This document shows positions 11,468-21,630 of a stretch of DNA of 64,000 nt, piece after piece. Position numbers and translations under genes: made by a program. Origin of the DNA: Pseudomonas viridiflava (GTDB taxonomy: Bacteria; Pseudomonadota; Gammaproteobacteria; Pseudomonadales; Pseudomonadaceae); the NCBI RefSeq assembly GCF_003702045.1, contig NZ_RBTP01000048.1, forward strand, positions 248,001-312,000, in the 5' to 3' direction. A model generated the notes under the pieces. It saw only the letters and a list, made by a program, of their open reading frames with translations. It made no database searches and had not been told where the DNA came from. The first letter of the stretch is position 1; each line of letters begins with the position of its first letter.

Positions 11468-12760
11468 TCAGGCCGTGGCAGCGGTACCAGGTGCCTCAAG
11501 CTTCTGGCCACCCTTGCGGAACAGTACCAGTGTTGCGATCAGGCCCAGTACGGCAGCTCCGGTCAGCCAGATGCCAGGCGCGGCCTTGTTGCCCAGCGCG
11601 TGGATCAGGTAGGTACAAGCCGCTGGCGTGAAACCGCCGAACGTTGCGGTGGCCAGGCTATAGGCCAGCGAGAACCCGGTGGTGCGAACTTCGACCGGCA
11701 TGATCTCCGTCAGCGCCACGACCATCGCACCGTTGTAGGAGCCGTACAGGAACGAGAACCACAGCTCGACCATCAACAAATGGCTGAAGCTTGGGTGCTC
11801 TACCAGCCACGACAGGGCAGGGTAGGCGGTGGCAATGGCCAGGACGGTGGCGGCGATCAACAACGGTTTGCGCCCGATGCGGTCCGAAAACGAGCCCATG
11901 ATCGGCAGCCAGATGAAGTTGGACACACCGACACAGACGGTGACCAGCAGGCTTTCCAGGTCCGTCAGGTTCAGCTCGTTCTTACCGAAGGTCGGCGTGT
12001 AGGCGGTGATGAGGTAGAACGACACTGTGGTCATGACCACGAGCGCCATGCCGCCCAGTACCAGGCCGAAGTTCTGGCCGATGGAGCGCACCACTTCACG
12101 TAGCGTCGGGCGATGCGTGCGGGCTTCGAACTCTGGGGACTCCTCCAGCGAGCGGCGAATGATGAAGATCGCCGGGACAATCATGCAGCCGACCAGGAAC
12201 GGAACGCGCCAGCCCCAGTCCGTCATCTGCTCGGCACTGAGCCAGTGATTCAGACCTACACCCAGCAGGCCGGCAAATACCACTGCGGCTTGTTGGCTCG
12301 CAGACTGCCAGCTGACGAAAAAGCCTTTGCGCCCGGGCGTCGAAATTTCAGCCAGATAGACCGAAACGCCGCCCAGCTCCACGCCTGCGGAGAAACCTTG
12401 CAGCAGGCGGCCCAGCAATACCAGCAAGGGAGCAGCAACACCCAGGGTGGCGTAACCCGGCACGCACGCGATCAGTAATGTGCCCATCGCCATCATGGCC
12501 AGCGTCACGATCAAACCTTTGCGACGGCCATGTCGGTCGATGTAGGCACCCAGAAAGATGGCGCCCAGTGGGCGCATCAAAAAGCCTGCGCCAAATGTCG
12601 CCAGCGACAGCATCAACGAGGCGAATGCACTGTCGGAGGGAAAGAAGGCTTTGGCAATGGCCGTGGCGTAAAAGCCGTAGACCATAAAATCGAACATCTC
12701 GAGGAAGTTACCGCTGACAACGCGAAAGATCGCCTTGCCCTTACTGGTTGTGGAGGCCAT
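11468..12760 (-). CDS. MFS citrate/tricarballylate-type proton symporter
   Basis: A 430-residue member of the metabolite:H+ symporter branch of the MFS (citrate, tricarballylate, alpha-ketoglutarate carriers). The N-terminus [19 protein letters not shown] is characteristic of this branch, as is the loop 2-3 motif [13 protein letters not shown] near residue 90. Twelve hydrophobic segments can be followed. P. aeruginosa PA5530, a C5-dicarboxylate carrier, begins very similarly, so the substrate may be citrate, tricarballylate or a five-carbon dicarboxylate. It is a single gene with its own terminator. About 90 bases upstream lies a perfect 7-bp inverted repeat that could be an operator. No two-component or tcu enzyme genes are beside it. 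Confidence 0.85.
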   Translation of the reverse strand: MASTTSKGKAIFRVVSGNFLEMFDFMVYGFYATAIAKAFFPSDSAFASLMLSLATFGAGFLMRPLGAIFLGAYIDRHGRRKGLIVTLAMMAMGTLLIACVPGYATLGVAAPLLVLLGRLLQGFSAGVELGGVSVYLAEISTPGRKGFFVSWQSASQQAAVVFAGLLGVGLNHWLSAEQMTDWGWRVPFLVGCMIVPAIFIIRRSLEESPEFEARTHRPTLREVVRSIGQNFGLVLGGMALVVMTTVSFYLITAYTPTFGKNELNLTDLESLLVTVCVGVSNFIWLPIMGSFSDRIGRKPLLIAATVLAIATAYPALSWLVEHPSFSHLLMVELWFSFLYGSYNGAMVVALTEIMPVEVRTTGFSLAYSLATATFGGFTPAACTYLIHALGNKAAPGIWLTGAAVLGLIATLVLFRKGGQKLEAPGTAATA

Positions 12761-13248
12761 TTAGTACTCGCTCAGGCTCGTCGGCTTGAAGTTCGTTGTC
12801 GTTATTCGCGTGTGCGCCGGCTCTTGGGCTCGGCATACCTACGCGCTTTTGTAACAGTATGTGTTACACCGCTCAAAAACAACCGTTTCGGCATTTTGCT
12901 GAATGCGTACAGGCTCTTGACAAACGCGAATAGAGAAAAATTGTCTACCGGATGGTTTGTATTGGCGTCGTTATTCCCGTAACGATGTCTCATGCCAGAG
13001 GCACGCGTTGCCTCATCGTGGAACCTTAAATCGATGGGGAGCCACTCATCGGTTTCTCCAATAGCCAGGATGGCAGAATGGACTGTTACCGCTTATCTGA
13101 AAGGACCCGGTTTTATAGTCTCGGGCATAACGTTGCACTGGCTGACCGACAACGCGATGGAGCGTGTGCTGGCAGGTCGGCGCGACGTCACACGTCTTGT
13201 TCGACGCGAGCGCACACGGCACTTTTGATGGTTTTGACCTTGCGGGAT
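12761..13248. other. Intergenic region between divergent symporter and apbE-like genes
   Basis: About 490 bases with no convincing gene. It contains an inverted repeat (12850-12868) and presumably the promoters of both flanking genes. Short open frames here lack ribosome sites. Confidence 0.5.
12850..12868. promoter_or_regulatory. Operator-like inverted repeat
   Basis: TGTAACA-gtatg-TGTTACA is a perfect 7-bp inverted repeat about 90 bases upstream of the citrate-type symporter start. It looks like a dimeric repressor or activator site; the regulator is not identified. Confidence 0.4.
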
Positions 13249-14271
13249 ATGAGTTTGGGTTGGTTAGGAAGGGTTGCAGGGTATCTGGGGCTGGTGGTGT
13301 GTAGTGGGTGCGGCCAGGAGCGCAGCCTCGAAAGTTTTGGCGGGCCGACCATGGGCAGCCACTACTCGGTGGTTTATGCGCACGAGGCGGGTCAGCCCGG
13401 GAGTGAGGTTCTGCATCGGGAAGTCGATGCCGTCTTGGGCGAGCTTGATCAGCAGATGTCCCTGTGGCGGACCGATTCGGACATTGCGCAATTCAACAGC
13501 TTGCCTGCCAACAGTTGCCAGACCGTCCCCGCTCCGATTCTGGAACTGGTTCGCCTCGGCGATTATCTGGCCCGCGAGAGCAACGGCGCCTTTGATGTGA
13601 CGGTCGAGCCCTTGATGGAGTTGTGGGGGTTCAGTCCGGACAGCGTGCCCAGGGAGCCGCCAACACGCAGGGAGTTGGAAGGCGTTCGCGCCCAGGTCGG
13701 TTACCAAGCCTTGCGCATTGATGGCCAGCGGTTGTGCAAGACCGCCGATGTGCGTGTGGATCTGAACAGCATTGCGGCGGGTTACGCCGTGGACCGTATT
13801 GGGGAGCGCCTGGAAGCGCTGGGCTTGCGCGATTACCTGGTGCAGGTCAACGGTGAGCTAAAGACCCGCGGCCGCAAGCCCGACGGTTCTCCCTGGCGAG
13901 TGACGCTGGAGCTGCCGCATAACGAACACCAGGCGCAGCAAAAGGTTTTTGCGTTGCGCAACAACAGTGTTTCCACTTCAGACGACCACTCACCCGTTTT
14001 CGGCGGTGCGCGTCATCAAGGCTCCCGCACACTGGACGCCGTGAGTGGCACGCCCGTCAACCACGGGCTGGTGTCGGTGACCGTCATTCATCCCTCTGCC
14101 TTGATGGCTGATGGTCTATCTTCTTTACTGTTGATTCTGGGGCCGGAGCGTGGCTGGAATTACGCGCAAGCGCATAAAATTGCTGCTTTTTTTGTGATTC
14201 GCGCCGATAACCGCTTTATCATTCGCTCCAACGCATCGTTCGATCTTCTGTCAATGGAGAGGCCGTTGTAA
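13249..14271 (+). CDS. apbE: ApbE-like FAD:protein FMN transferase, probable lipoprotein
   Basis: ApbE proteins attach FMN covalently to threonine residues of periplasmic flavoproteins such as NqrB and NqrC. This 340-residue protein starts with a hydrophobic segment ending in VCSGCGQE, a plausible lipobox. Family signs are GGPTMGSHYSVVY near the N-terminus, VDLNSIAAGYAVDRIG (usually DVNLSAIGKGYGVD), VNGELKTRGRKPDGSPW, and the Mg-binding end motif SALMADGLSSLLLILGPERG. The region usually reading G-D-YRNYF...H-IDPRTG is here TSDDHSPVF...LDAVSGTPVNHG, so it is divergent. The start could be ATG 13249 or ATG 13228; neither has a strong ribosome site. P. aeruginosa has this gene directly behind nqrABCDEF, but no nqr gene is present in the window. 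Confidence 0.8.
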   Translation: MSLGWLGRVAGYLGLVVCSGCGQERSLESFGGPTMGSHYSVVYAHEAGQPGSEVLHREVDAVLGELDQQMSLWRTDSDIAQFNSLPANSCQTVPAPILELVRLGDYLARESNGAFDVTVEPLMELWGFSPDSVPREPPTRRELEGVRAQVGYQALRIDGQRLCKTADVRVDLNSIAAGYAVDRIGERLEALGLRDYLVQVNGELKTRGRKPDGSPWRVTLELPHNEHQAQQKVFALRNNSVSTSDDHSPVFGGARHQGSRTLDAVSGTPVNHGLVSVTVIHPSALMADGLSSLLLILGPERGWNYAQAHKIAAFFVIRADNRFIIRSNASFDLLSMERPL

Positions 14272-14425
14272 GTGCAGCGCACTTGCAGGGTTGTGCCATT
14301 CAGACAAAAGTGGCCTTCGACGCGACCAAGGGTTAATGTTCCCCGCCTCGACGAGGCGTTAGAATACGTCGCGTGATTTAGCCGGAGATGCCAGAGTGGC
14401 GCCTCGGACTGTTAAAGGAGTACGC

Positions 14426-15820
14426 ATGGCTGTCTACAACTACGACGTAGTGGTACTGGGTTCCGGCCCTGCCGGAGAGGGCGCGGCAATGAACGCCGCC
14501 AAGGCAGGACGCAAGGTCGCGATGGTCGACAATCGTCGGCAGGTTGGTGGCAACTGCACTCACTTGGGCACCATTCCATCCAAGGCACTGCGTCACTCGG
14601 TCAAACAGATCATTCAATTCAACACCAACCCGATGTTCCGCGCCATTGGCGAGCCACGCTGGTTCTCCTTTCCGGATGTGTTGAAGAACGCGGAGATGGT
14701 CATCTCCAAGCAGGTCGCCTCGCGCACCGCCTACTATGCCCGCAACCGGGTCGATGTGTTCTTTGGGACGGGCAGTTTTGCCGACGAGAACAGCGTCAAC
14801 GTGGTGTGCCCCAATGGCGTCGTGGAAAAGCTGGTAGCCAATCAGATCATCATCGCTACCGGTTCGCGTCCTTATCGCCCGGCGGATATCGACTTCAGCC
14901 ACAAGCGCATCTACGACAGTGACACCATCCTCAGCCTGGGCCACACCCCCCGTAAGCTGATCATCTATGGCGCCGGTGTCATCGGCTGTGAGTACGCGTC
15001 GATCTTCAGCGGCCTGGGTGTGCTGGTCGAGTTGGTGGATAACCGCGATCAACTGCTGAGCTTCCTCGACACCGAGATCTCGCAGGCGCTGAGCTATCAC
15101 TTCAGCAACAACAATGTGATGGTTCGCCACAACGAAGAATACGAAAAGGTCGAAGGCCTGGATAACGGTGTGATTCTGCACCTCAAATCCGGCAAGAAGA
15201 TCAAGGCTGACGCCTTGCTGTGGTGCAACGGCCGTACCGGTAATACGGACAAGCTGGGCCTGGAAAACATCGGCCTCAAGGCCAACGGCCGTGGTCAGAT
15301 CGAAGTCGATGAAACCTACCGCACCAGCGTTGCAAGCGTGTATGGGGCAGGCGATGTGATCGGTTGGCCGAGCCTGGCCAGTGCGGCTTATGACCAGGGT
15401 CGTTCAGCGGCAGGCAGCGTGGTGGACAACGGGAGCTGGCGTTACGTTAACGACGTGCCGACCGGGATTTACACCATTCCGGAAATCAGCTCGATCGGCA
15501 AAAACGAACACGAACTGACCCAGGCCAAAGTGCCATATGAAGTCGGCAAAGCCTTCTTCAAGGGCATGGCGCGTGCGCAGATTTCCGGTGAGCGGGTCGG
15601 GATGCTGAAGATCCTGTTCCACCGCGAAACGCTGGAAGTGCTGGGCGTTCACTGTTTCGGTGACCAGGCTTCAGAGATCGTACACATTGGTCAGGCGATC
15701 ATGAATCAGCCAGGCGAAGCGAACACCATGAAGTACTTCGTGAACACCACGTTCAACTACCCGACGATGGCCGAAGCCTATCGGGTAGCCGCTTACGATG
15801 GCCTCAACCGGCTTTTTTAA
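14426..15820 (+). CDS. sthA: Soluble pyridine nucleotide transhydrogenase
   Basis: SthA balances NADPH and NADH in the cytosol using FAD. The protein is 464 residues, the normal length. It starts [20 protein letters not shown] with the FAD-binding GxGxxG. The region aligned with the disulfide of related reductases reads [15 protein letters not shown]: it has only the first cysteine, as expected for SthA rather than a disulfide reductase. The NAD-binding fold is [17 protein letters not shown] near residue 180. The C-terminal dimerisation domain is complete. The start has an ideal AAAGGAG. It is followed head-to-tail by a G+C-rich palindrome and then by convergent glpQ. Confidence 0.96.
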   Translation: MAVYNYDVVVLGSGPAGEGAAMNAAKAGRKVAMVDNRRQVGGNCTHLGTIPSKALRHSVKQIIQFNTNPMFRAIGEPRWFSFPDVLKNAEMVISKQVASRTAYYARNRVDVFFGTGSFADENSVNVVCPNGVVEKLVANQIIIATGSRPYRPADIDFSHKRIYDSDTILSLGHTPRKLIIYGAGVIGCEYASIFSGLGVLVELVDNRDQLLSFLDTEISQALSYHFSNNNVMVRHNEEYEKVEGLDNGVILHLKSGKKIKADALLWCNGRTGNTDKLGLENIGLKANGRGQIEVDETYRTSVASVYGAGDVIGWPSLASAAYDQGRSAAGSVVDNGSWRYVNDVPTGIYTIPEISSIGKNEHELTQAKVPYEVGKAFFKGMARAQISGERVGMLKILFHRETLEVLGVHCFGDQASEIVHIGQAIMNQPGEANTMKYFVNTTFNYPTMAEAYRVAAYDGLNRLF

Positions 15821-15826
15821 GCGACT

Positions 15827-15851
15827 CCGGCCGGTGGCCTGAGCCGGCCGG
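15827..15851. terminator. Possible terminator hairpin between sthA and glpQ
   Basis: CCGGCCGG-N9-CCGGCCGG perfect palindromic arms sit in the 42-base gap between the convergent sthA and glpQ. No T tract follows, so intrinsic termination is uncertain. Confidence 0.35.
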
Positions 15852-15862
15852 GGCGACCGATT

Positions 15863-16585
15863 TCAGCGATTCCCGAGGGTGGCGGTGGCCAAACCGGGAA
15901 AGTCTGTAATCAGGCTGTCTACGCCGAAGTCCGCGAGCCTGCGCATCAGGGCAGGCTCGTTGACCGTCCATACCGACACATGCAAACCCTGGCGCTGCGC
16001 TTTTTGCAGACGCTCGGGCGTGCATAACGTCCAGTTCAACGCCAGAATCTCGCAACCGTAGTTCTGCGCGACCTTCAACGGGTCGAGCCAGGCGTACTCG
16101 GCCACCAGCCCGCGCGAAATATCCGGAGTCAGCTCGACAGCGGCGCGCAGCACTTCACGCGAGCTTGAGGTAATGGTGACCTTGTCCAGCAGACCGTGAC
16201 GCTGAACCATTTCGCGAATGGCCAGCACGGTGTTCGCCGCACGGGTCCGCGAGGCGCTTTTGACTTCCAGTTGCCAGTGCTCGAAATCACATTGCTCGAA
16301 CAGTGTTTCCAGACGTGGAATAGGGCAGGGGCTCACCCAGCCTGGCCCGCCTTTGCGGGCGTCGTAGGTCACAAGGTCGGCGGCAGCGTGTTCGTTGACT
16401 TTGCCTCGCCGGTCGGTAGTGCGCTTCAGGGTGGGGTCATGAATGACCATCAATTCCCCGTCGCGAGACAAATGCAGGTCCAGCTCGCAACGGCGGACGC
16501 CATGCTTGAGGCATTCCTGAAAGCTGGTCAGGGTGTTTTCCGGTGCTTCGCCCTTGGCGCCGCGGTGGCCGTAGATAAGGGTCAC
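15863..16585 (-). CDS. glpQ: Glycerophosphodiester phosphodiesterase
   Basis: A 240-residue cytosolic GDPD-family TIM barrel that hydrolyses glycerophosphodiesters to glycerol-3-phosphate and an alcohol. The catalytic HRGAKGEAPENT segment (HxxxxxxxPENT) lies at residues 7-18, and the second part of the site is ELDLHLSRDGELMVIHD. The end reads GVDSLITDFPG, the usual closing strand. I use the GTG at 16585 because GGAGTAAAC precedes it and the protein then begins MTLIYGHRG. No signal peptide, so it is the cytoplasmic (UgpQ-like) kind rather than the periplasmic one. It is in the sthA-glpQ-PilZ-lol order known from other pseudomonads. Confidence 0.92.
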   Translation of the reverse strand: MTLIYGHRGAKGEAPENTLTSFQECLKHGVRRCELDLHLSRDGELMVIHDPTLKRTTDRRGKVNEHAAADLVTYDARKGGPGWVSPCPIPRLETLFEQCDFEHWQLEVKSASRTRAANTVLAIREMVQRHGLLDKVTITSSSREVLRAAVELTPDISRGLVAEYAWLDPLKVAQNYGCEILALNWTLCTPERLQKAQRQGLHVSVWTVNEPALMRRLADFGVDSLITDFPGLATATLGNR

Positions 16586-16639
16586 GTTTACTCCTGGCCT
16601 GAAAGGCGCCAACTACTGTGTGAAAGGTAAAAAGGCTTG

Positions 16640-17227
16640 TCAGACACCTGGCGACTGGCCTCGCTCCAGCGCCTGGCGGCGTTGCTGGGCCTGACGCTGC
16701 AAGACATGGCGGGCAATCAGTTGGCGTTGGGCATCGGGCAATTGCACGAACTCGACCCATACCTCGAATGCCCCATCGGCCAGCGGGGTGCTTTGCGTGA
16801 CTCGGGCATGCAACATCAGGCCGGCGGCCTGAGGCATCAGCACCATCTTGATCGACAGTTCTTCCCCTGGTGAATAACCTTGCAACGAATTGAATTGCAG
16901 GCCGCCTTCGGAGAGTTTGACGGGCTGCGGCGCGCCCAGTTTGCCCAGCGCGGTGTGCGCGACCACCTGGCCCAGCAAGTCGATACGCTTGTTCAACGAC
17001 TTGAGAAAGCTGTTGAGCACGCGGTCTCGCTCGTCGAGCTGGCGCAGCAGGTGCTGTGATTCGAACTCGCTGACATGCAGCTCGCTGAGCAGGTCGAACA
17101 GCGCTGACGTTTCCTTCATCGCCTCGTGATTGGCGGTTTCGGCGGCGGACAGCGGGTTAATTTCCAGTGCGACGCTGGCATCGATACGGTAGTATTCGCG
17201 GCGTTCTGCTTCATCTAATGTCGACAT
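16640..17227 (-). CDS. PilZ-domain protein with N-terminal extension
   Basis: A 195-residue protein whose start MSTLDEAERREYYRIDASV has the RxxxR-like head of PilZ/YcgR-type proteins, followed by a helical segment (residues 35-85) and a beta-rich PilZ-like C-terminal domain including VKLSEGGLQFNS (D/N-x-S-x-x-G pattern changed to LSEGG). Proteins of this family bind or are derived from binders of cyclic di-GMP. The weakened motif makes binding uncertain. It is divergent from lolC and corresponds by position to P. aeruginosa PA2989. Confidence 0.75.
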   Translation of the reverse strand: MSTLDEAERREYYRIDASVALEINPLSAAETANHEAMKETSALFDLLSELHVSEFESQHLLRQLDERDRVLNSFLKSLNKRIDLLGQVVAHTALGKLGAPQPVKLSEGGLQFNSLQGYSPGEELSIKMVLMPQAAGLMLHARVTQSTPLADGAFEVWVEFVQLPDAQRQLIARHVLQRQAQQRRQALERGQSPGV

Positions 17228-17329
17228 GGCGAACCCATGGTAGCGGCGGTGGTCAGAGAGTCTCGAGTGTAAAGCTGCACGTCAAGGCCCGCCACACGGA
17301 CGTCCTCATTCCTGCGAACAAAGTCCCTA

Positions 17330-18580
17330 ATGTTCAGACCTCTTTTTGTATTTATAGGCACGCGCTACACACGTGCAAAACGACGTAACCATTTTGTTTC
17401 CTTCATTTCCCTGACTTCCATGATTGGCCTGGCGCTTGGCGTTGTGGTGATGATAGTCGTCTTATCGGTGATGAACGGTTTCGATCATGAAATGCGTACC
17501 CGCGTGCTCGGCATGGTGCCGCACGCTACCATCGAGTCCGGTGATCCGATCACCGACTGGAAAGCGCTGGCCGCCAGGGTTCAAGAGAATCCCCAAGTGC
17601 TCGCGGTCGCGCCTTTCACCCAGATGCAGGGCTTGCTGACCCACGAAGGCAAAGTCCAGAAAGTGCTGCTCAACGGCATCGACCCGGCCCAGGAGCGCAA
17701 GGTGTCGATCATCGACAACTTCATCCAGCAGGGCCAGCTCGACAGCCTGTCGCCCGGCAGCTTCGGCATCATGATCGGCGACAAGGCGGCCGCCAAACTG
17801 GGCGTCAAGGTGGGTGACAAGCTGACGTTCGTGGCACCTGAAGTGTCGCTGACGCCCGCCGGTATGTTCCCGCGCATGAAGCGTTTCGAAGTGACCGGCA
17901 TTTTCCATGTGGGCGCTGGCGAGATCGATGGTTACCTGGGCTTGACCAATCTTGACGATCTGGCGCGCCTGCATCGCTGGAAGCCCAATCAGGTTCAGGG
18001 TTTGCGCCTCAAGTTCGACGATCTGTTCGCCGCACCGCGCACGTCATGGGAAATCGCCCAGAAGCTGGGTGAAAACAATTTCTACTCCCGTGACTGGACC
18101 CGCACCCACGGCAACCTGTATCAGGCAATCCGCATGGAAAAAGCCATGATCGGTTTGCTGTTGCTGCTGATTGTCGCCGTTGCGGCGTTCAACATCATTT
18201 CCACGCTGGTGATGGTGGTCAATGACAAGAAGGGCGACATCGCCATCCTCCGCACACTGGGCTCCACGCCGCGTCAGATCATGGCGATCTTCATGGTGCA
18301 GGGCACGGTCATCGGCGTCGTCGGCACCCTGATCGGCGCGGCGCTGGGGATTTTGGCGGCGCTCAATGTCAGCGCGGCGATTTCGGCGCTCGAAGGGCTG
18401 ATCGGCCATAAATTCCTCAACGCCGATGTCTATTTCATTGATTACCTGCCCTCGCAACTGATGGCCCAGGACGTGTTCCAGGTCTGCGGTGCGGCGTTGA
18501 TCCTGAGTTTTCTCGCCACCCTGTATCCGGCCTGGCGTGCTGCGCGCACCCAACCGGCGGAGGCGTTACGTTATGAGTGA
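17330..18580 (+). CDS. lolC: Lipoprotein-releasing ABC transporter permease LolC
   Basis: A 416-residue inner-membrane permease of the LolCDE complex, which extracts outer-membrane lipoproteins from the inner membrane and hands them to LolA. The N-terminus [20 protein letters not shown] is typical. One transmembrane helix (residues 25-50) is followed by a large periplasmic domain (to about 265) and three C-terminal helices with the FtsX-like [20 protein letters not shown] coupling motif. The protein ends QPAEALRYE. It is the first gene of lolC-lolD-lolE; its stop overlaps or lies next to the lolD start. Paralogue lolE is two genes downstream, about equally long. Confidence 0.94.
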   Translation: MFRPLFVFIGTRYTRAKRRNHFVSFISLTSMIGLALGVVVMIVVLSVMNGFDHEMRTRVLGMVPHATIESGDPITDWKALAARVQENPQVLAVAPFTQMQGLLTHEGKVQKVLLNGIDPAQERKVSIIDNFIQQGQLDSLSPGSFGIMIGDKAAAKLGVKVGDKLTFVAPEVSLTPAGMFPRMKRFEVTGIFHVGAGEIDGYLGLTNLDDLARLHRWKPNQVQGLRLKFDDLFAAPRTSWEIAQKLGENNFYSRDWTRTHGNLYQAIRMEKAMIGLLLLLIVAVAAFNIISTLVMVVNDKKGDIAILRTLGSTPRQIMAIFMVQGTVIGVVGTLIGAALGILAALNVSAAISALEGLIGHKFLNADVYFIDYLPSQLMAQDVFQVCGAALILSFLATLYPAWRAARTQPAEALRYE

Positions 18581-18587
18581 GTCGGGC

Positions 18588-19271
18588 ATGTCTGATAAAG
18601 CAGTATTGAGTTGCCGCAACCTGGGTAAATCCTACGAGGAAGGCCCGGAGTCAGTGGTTGTATTGTCCGGCCTGCAACTGGAGCTGCACCCCGGTGAGCG
18701 GGTCGCCATCGTCGGCAGTTCCGGGTCGGGCAAAAGTACCTTGCTCAATCTGCTGGGCGGTCTGGATACGCCATCGCAAGGCAGTGTCTGGCTGGCGGGT
18801 GAAGAGTTGTCGGCGCTGGGCGAAAAAGCCCGTGGCCTGCTGCGTAACCGCGCGCTGGGTTTTGTGTACCAATTCCACCATTTGCTGCCTGAGTTCACCG
18901 CTTTGGAGAACGTCTGCATGCCGCTGCTGATCGGTCGCACGGCCATCCCCGAGGCCCGTCAGCGTGCCACGGCACTGCTGGAGCGGGTCGGCCTGGGTCA
19001 TCGTCTGGCGCACAAACCATCGGAATTGTCCGGTGGCGAGCGTCAGCGCGTGGCGATTGCTCGTGCACTGGTCAATCAGCCGGGGCTGGTGATGCTCGAT
19101 GAGCCTACCGGCAACCTCGATCATCACACCGCTCAGGGCATTCAGGATTTGATGCGCGAATTGAGCACTTCCTCGCGCACGGCATTTCTGGTGGTGACTC
19201 ACGACATGAGTCTGGCCAGGCAGATGGACCGCGTGTTGCGCCTTGAAGACGGCCGCCTCGTCGACGCTTGA
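18588..19271 (+). CDS. lolD: Lipoprotein-releasing ABC transporter ATPase LolD
   Basis: The cytoplasmic ATPase of LolCDE, 227 residues. Walker A is [16 protein letters not shown] (near residue 45), the LolD-typical Q-loop segment is [18 protein letters not shown], the ABC signature is [15 protein letters not shown], Walker B is [12 protein letters not shown], and the switch histidine is in [10 protein letters not shown] chose ATG 18588 ([16 protein letters not shown]), the family-typical N-terminus. An upstream ATG at 18573 would overlap the lolC stop and add five residues; the sequence alone does not settle this. Translational coupling with lolC is likely either way. Confidence 0.94.
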   Translation: MSDKAVLSCRNLGKSYEEGPESVVVLSGLQLELHPGERVAIVGSSGSGKSTLLNLLGGLDTPSQGSVWLAGEELSALGEKARGLLRNRALGFVYQFHHLLPEFTALENVCMPLLIGRTAIPEARQRATALLERVGLGHRLAHKPSELSGGERQRVAIARALVNQPGLVMLDEPTGNLDHHTAQGIQDLMRELSTSSRTAFLVVTHDMSLARQMDRVLRLEDGRLVDA

Positions 19272-19333
19272 TTCACCCGGCCCGGCGCAATCCATCGCGC
19301 CGGGTTCTACATTTTCTCTACGGTGCTCCGCGA

Positions 19334-20578
19334 ATGTTCAGACCGTTACCCATCTTTATCGGCATGCGCTATACCCGCGCCAAACGCCGCAAAAGCTTCA
19401 TTTCGTTCATTTCGATGACGTCGATGATCGGCCTGGCACTGGGCGTGCTGGCGATGATTGTGGTGCTATCGGTGATGAACGGCTTCCAGCGTGAAATGAG
19501 TTCCCGGATTCTCGGCATGGTGCCCCATGCGGTGATCGCCGGCACGACGCCGGTGGATGACTGGAAGCCGTTGGCGGCTGCCGCGTTGAAAAATCCCGAG
19601 GTTACGGCTGCCGTACCGTTCACTGACATGGAAGGCATGTTGTCCTACAAGGGTTCGATGCAGCCGATCCAGATCAGCGGCGTAGACCCGGCCCTTGAAC
19701 ATGAAGTGTCGATCGTGACCCAACACATCACGCGCGGCGCTCTGGAAGACCTGAAGCCTGGCGAATTCGGTGTGGTGCTGGGTGACCTCACTGCGCGTCG
19801 GTTCCGCTTGAGCGTTGGCGACAAGCTGACCTTGATCGTCCCTGAAGTCAGCAACGCGCCGGGCGGTATCACACCGCGTCTGCAGCGCCTGACGGTTGTC
19901 GGTGTGTTCAAGGTCGGCGCCGAGCTGGATGGCTCTATGGCGCTGATCAACATCGCCGATGCGGCGCAAATGCAGCGCTGGCAGCCCAACCAGGTGCAGG
20001 GCGTGCGGCTGGCGTTAAAAGATCTGTACATGGCGCCGCAGGTGTCGACGGCGATTGCCAGCGGCCTGGGGGACGGCTATCGCGCCGATGACTGGACCCA
20101 CACCCAGGGCAGCCTGTTCAGCGCCATGAAAATGGAAAAGACCATGATCGGTCTGTTATTGCTGATGATCGTCGCGGTGGCTGCGTTCAATATCATCGCC
20201 ACGCTGATCATGGTGGTGAACGACAAAGGCGCTGACATCGCCATCCTGCGTACCATTGGCGCAACGCCCAGGCAGATCATGGCGATCTTCATGGTGCAGG
20301 GCACGGTGATCGGTATTGTCGGGACCATGATCGGCGGCGTACTGGGCATCATCGCTGCGCTGAACGTCAGCAGCCTGGTGGGCTGGGTCGAGCGGGTCAC
20401 TGGCCAGCACATCTTCAGCTCCGACGTGTATTTCATCAGTAACCTGCCGTCCGAGTTGCAGGCGGGCGATGTGCTGCTGATTTGCAGCGCCGGGTTCATC
20501 CTGAGCTTTCTGGCCACCGTTTACCCGGCCTGGCGTGCCGCGCAAATTCAGCCTGCGCACGCGTTACGCTACGAGTAA
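19334..20578 (+). CDS. lolE: Lipoprotein-releasing ABC transporter permease LolE
   Basis: The second permease of LolCDE, 414 residues, clearly a paralogue of LolC: it starts [19 protein letters not shown] and ends QPAHALRYE. One N-terminal membrane helix, a periplasmic domain to about residue 260, and three C-terminal helices with MVVNDKGADIAILRTIGATP. The 62-base gap after lolD holds no promoter that I can see, so it is in the same operon. A terminator closes the operon 21 bases after the stop. Confidence 0.93.
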   Translation: MFRPLPIFIGMRYTRAKRRKSFISFISMTSMIGLALGVLAMIVVLSVMNGFQREMSSRILGMVPHAVIAGTTPVDDWKPLAAAALKNPEVTAAVPFTDMEGMLSYKGSMQPIQISGVDPALEHEVSIVTQHITRGALEDLKPGEFGVVLGDLTARRFRLSVGDKLTLIVPEVSNAPGGITPRLQRLTVVGVFKVGAELDGSMALINIADAAQMQRWQPNQVQGVRLALKDLYMAPQVSTAIASGLGDGYRADDWTHTQGSLFSAMKMEKTMIGLLLLMIVAVAAFNIIATLIMVVNDKGADIAILRTIGATPRQIMAIFMVQGTVIGIVGTMIGGVLGIIAALNVSSLVGWVERVTGQHIFSSDVYFISNLPSELQAGDVLLICSAGFILSFLATVYPAWRAAQIQPAHALRYE

Positions 20579-20599
20579 CCCTCAAGTCTGTACATCGAA

Positions 20600-20640
20600 C
20601 CGTTGCCGACCGTTAACAGGGTCGGCAGCGGTTTTCTTTT
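20600..20640 (+). terminator. Rho-independent terminator of the lolCDE operon
   Basis: CCGTTGCCGACC and GGTCGGCAGCGG pair with one mismatch around an 8-base loop, followed by TTTTCTTTT. Confidence 0.8.
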
Positions 20641-20746
20641 CAGGCGCGTGCCGTTCGTGCTGAGGGCTTTGGGTAAGAGATTGTCGCTGAAAGCCTGCCG
20701 CAAACCCTATAAACTCGCCGCGTTAATTCATGATCCAGGTATCGCC

Positions 20747-21577
20747 ATGCATCCCGCAGCCGAACACTCGCCGCTGGGCAAGTCCAGTGAGTACATTGCC
20801 ACCTATACACCTTCCTTGTTGTTCCCGATTCCGCGTGCCGCGAAATGGGCCGAGCTTGGGCTGACAGCCGAGACGCTGCCGTATCAGGGCGTCGATTACT
20901 GGAATTGCTATGAGCTGTCCTGGTTGCTGCCGTCGGGCAAGCCGGTGGTGGCGATTGCCGAGTTCAGCATTCCGGCCGAGTCGCCGAATATCATCGAGTC
21001 GAAGTCGTTCAAGCTGTACCTCAACTCGCTGAATCAGACGGTTTTCGATTCCCGCGAGCAGGTACAGGCCACCTTGGAAAAGGACCTTTCGGCCGCTGCC
21101 GGAAAACCTGTCGGTGTGCGTATTCGCAGTCTTGATGAGGTCGAGCGTGAGGGTGTCGCGGCGTTACCGGGCGTGTGCATCGATGATCTGGATATCAGCG
21201 TCAGCAGCTATGACAGGCCACAACCTGAACTGCTTCGCTGCGATGAATCGCGCATCGTTGAAGAAAGCGTGTACAGCCATTTACTCAAATCCAACTGCCC
21301 GGTCACCAGTCAGCCGGACTGGGGCAGTGTGGTGGTGAAGTATCGCGGCGCGGCTCTGGACCCTGCGAGCCTGTTGGCCTACATCGTCAGTTTTCGCCAG
21401 CATTCGGATTTTCACGAGCAATGCGTAGAACGGATTTTTCTCGACCTGCAGCGACTGCTCAAGCCGGAAAAACTGACGGTGTATGCGCGTTACGTACGCC
21501 GCGGCGGTCTGGACATCAACCCGTATCGCAGCACTGAAACGCTCAGCGTGCAAAACGGCAGGCTGGCGCGGCAGTAG
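20747..21577 (+). CDS. queF: NADPH-dependent 7-cyano-7-deazaguanine reductase QueF
   Basis: QueF reduces preQ0 to preQ1 in queuosine tRNA-modification synthesis. The 276-residue length is that of the long, two-domain (YqcD-type) form. The catalytic cysteine is in [20 protein letters not shown] (near residue 183), and the NADPH-binding QueF motif [15 protein letters not shown] lies near residue 88. The C-terminal domain has [14 protein letters not shown]. The start ATG at 20747 gives [16 protein letters not shown]; the longer open frame upstream has no family support. It follows the lol operon after a terminator. Confidence 0.95.
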   Translation: MHPAAEHSPLGKSSEYIATYTPSLLFPIPRAAKWAELGLTAETLPYQGVDYWNCYELSWLLPSGKPVVAIAEFSIPAESPNIIESKSFKLYLNSLNQTVFDSREQVQATLEKDLSAAAGKPVGVRIRSLDEVEREGVAALPGVCIDDLDISVSSYDRPQPELLRCDESRIVEESVYSHLLKSNCPVTSQPDWGSVVVKYRGAALDPASLLAYIVSFRQHSDFHEQCVERIFLDLQRLLKPEKLTVYARYVRRGGLDINPYRSTETLSVQNGRLARQ

Positions 21578-21593
21578 CGTTTCGGCTAGTTGA

Positions 21594-21624
21594 CTGATCG
21601 TTCCCACGTGCCTGCGTGGTAACG
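21594..21624. repeat. REP-like palindromic element
   Basis: TGATCGTTCCCACGTGCCTG followed by CGTGGTAACGC, an imperfect palindrome of the GATCGTTCCCACGC...GCGTGGGAATGC kind common between genes of fluorescent pseudomonads. It lies in the 53-base gap between convergent queF and the DUF4404 gene; related sequences occur at 57495-57655. Confidence 0.55.
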
Positions 21625-21630
21625 CCGCCA

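Noticed and set aside
13078..13248. A longer N-terminus for the ApbE-like protein
   Set aside because: The added residues have no hydrophobic signal or ribosome site; the lipoprotein-like start at 13249 (or 13228) fits better.
14383..14412. A stretch resembling the 5' half of tRNA-Ser (GATGCCAGAGTGG)
   Set aside because: No matching acceptor 3' half, anticodon stem or CCA region; chance likeness just before the sthA ribosome site.
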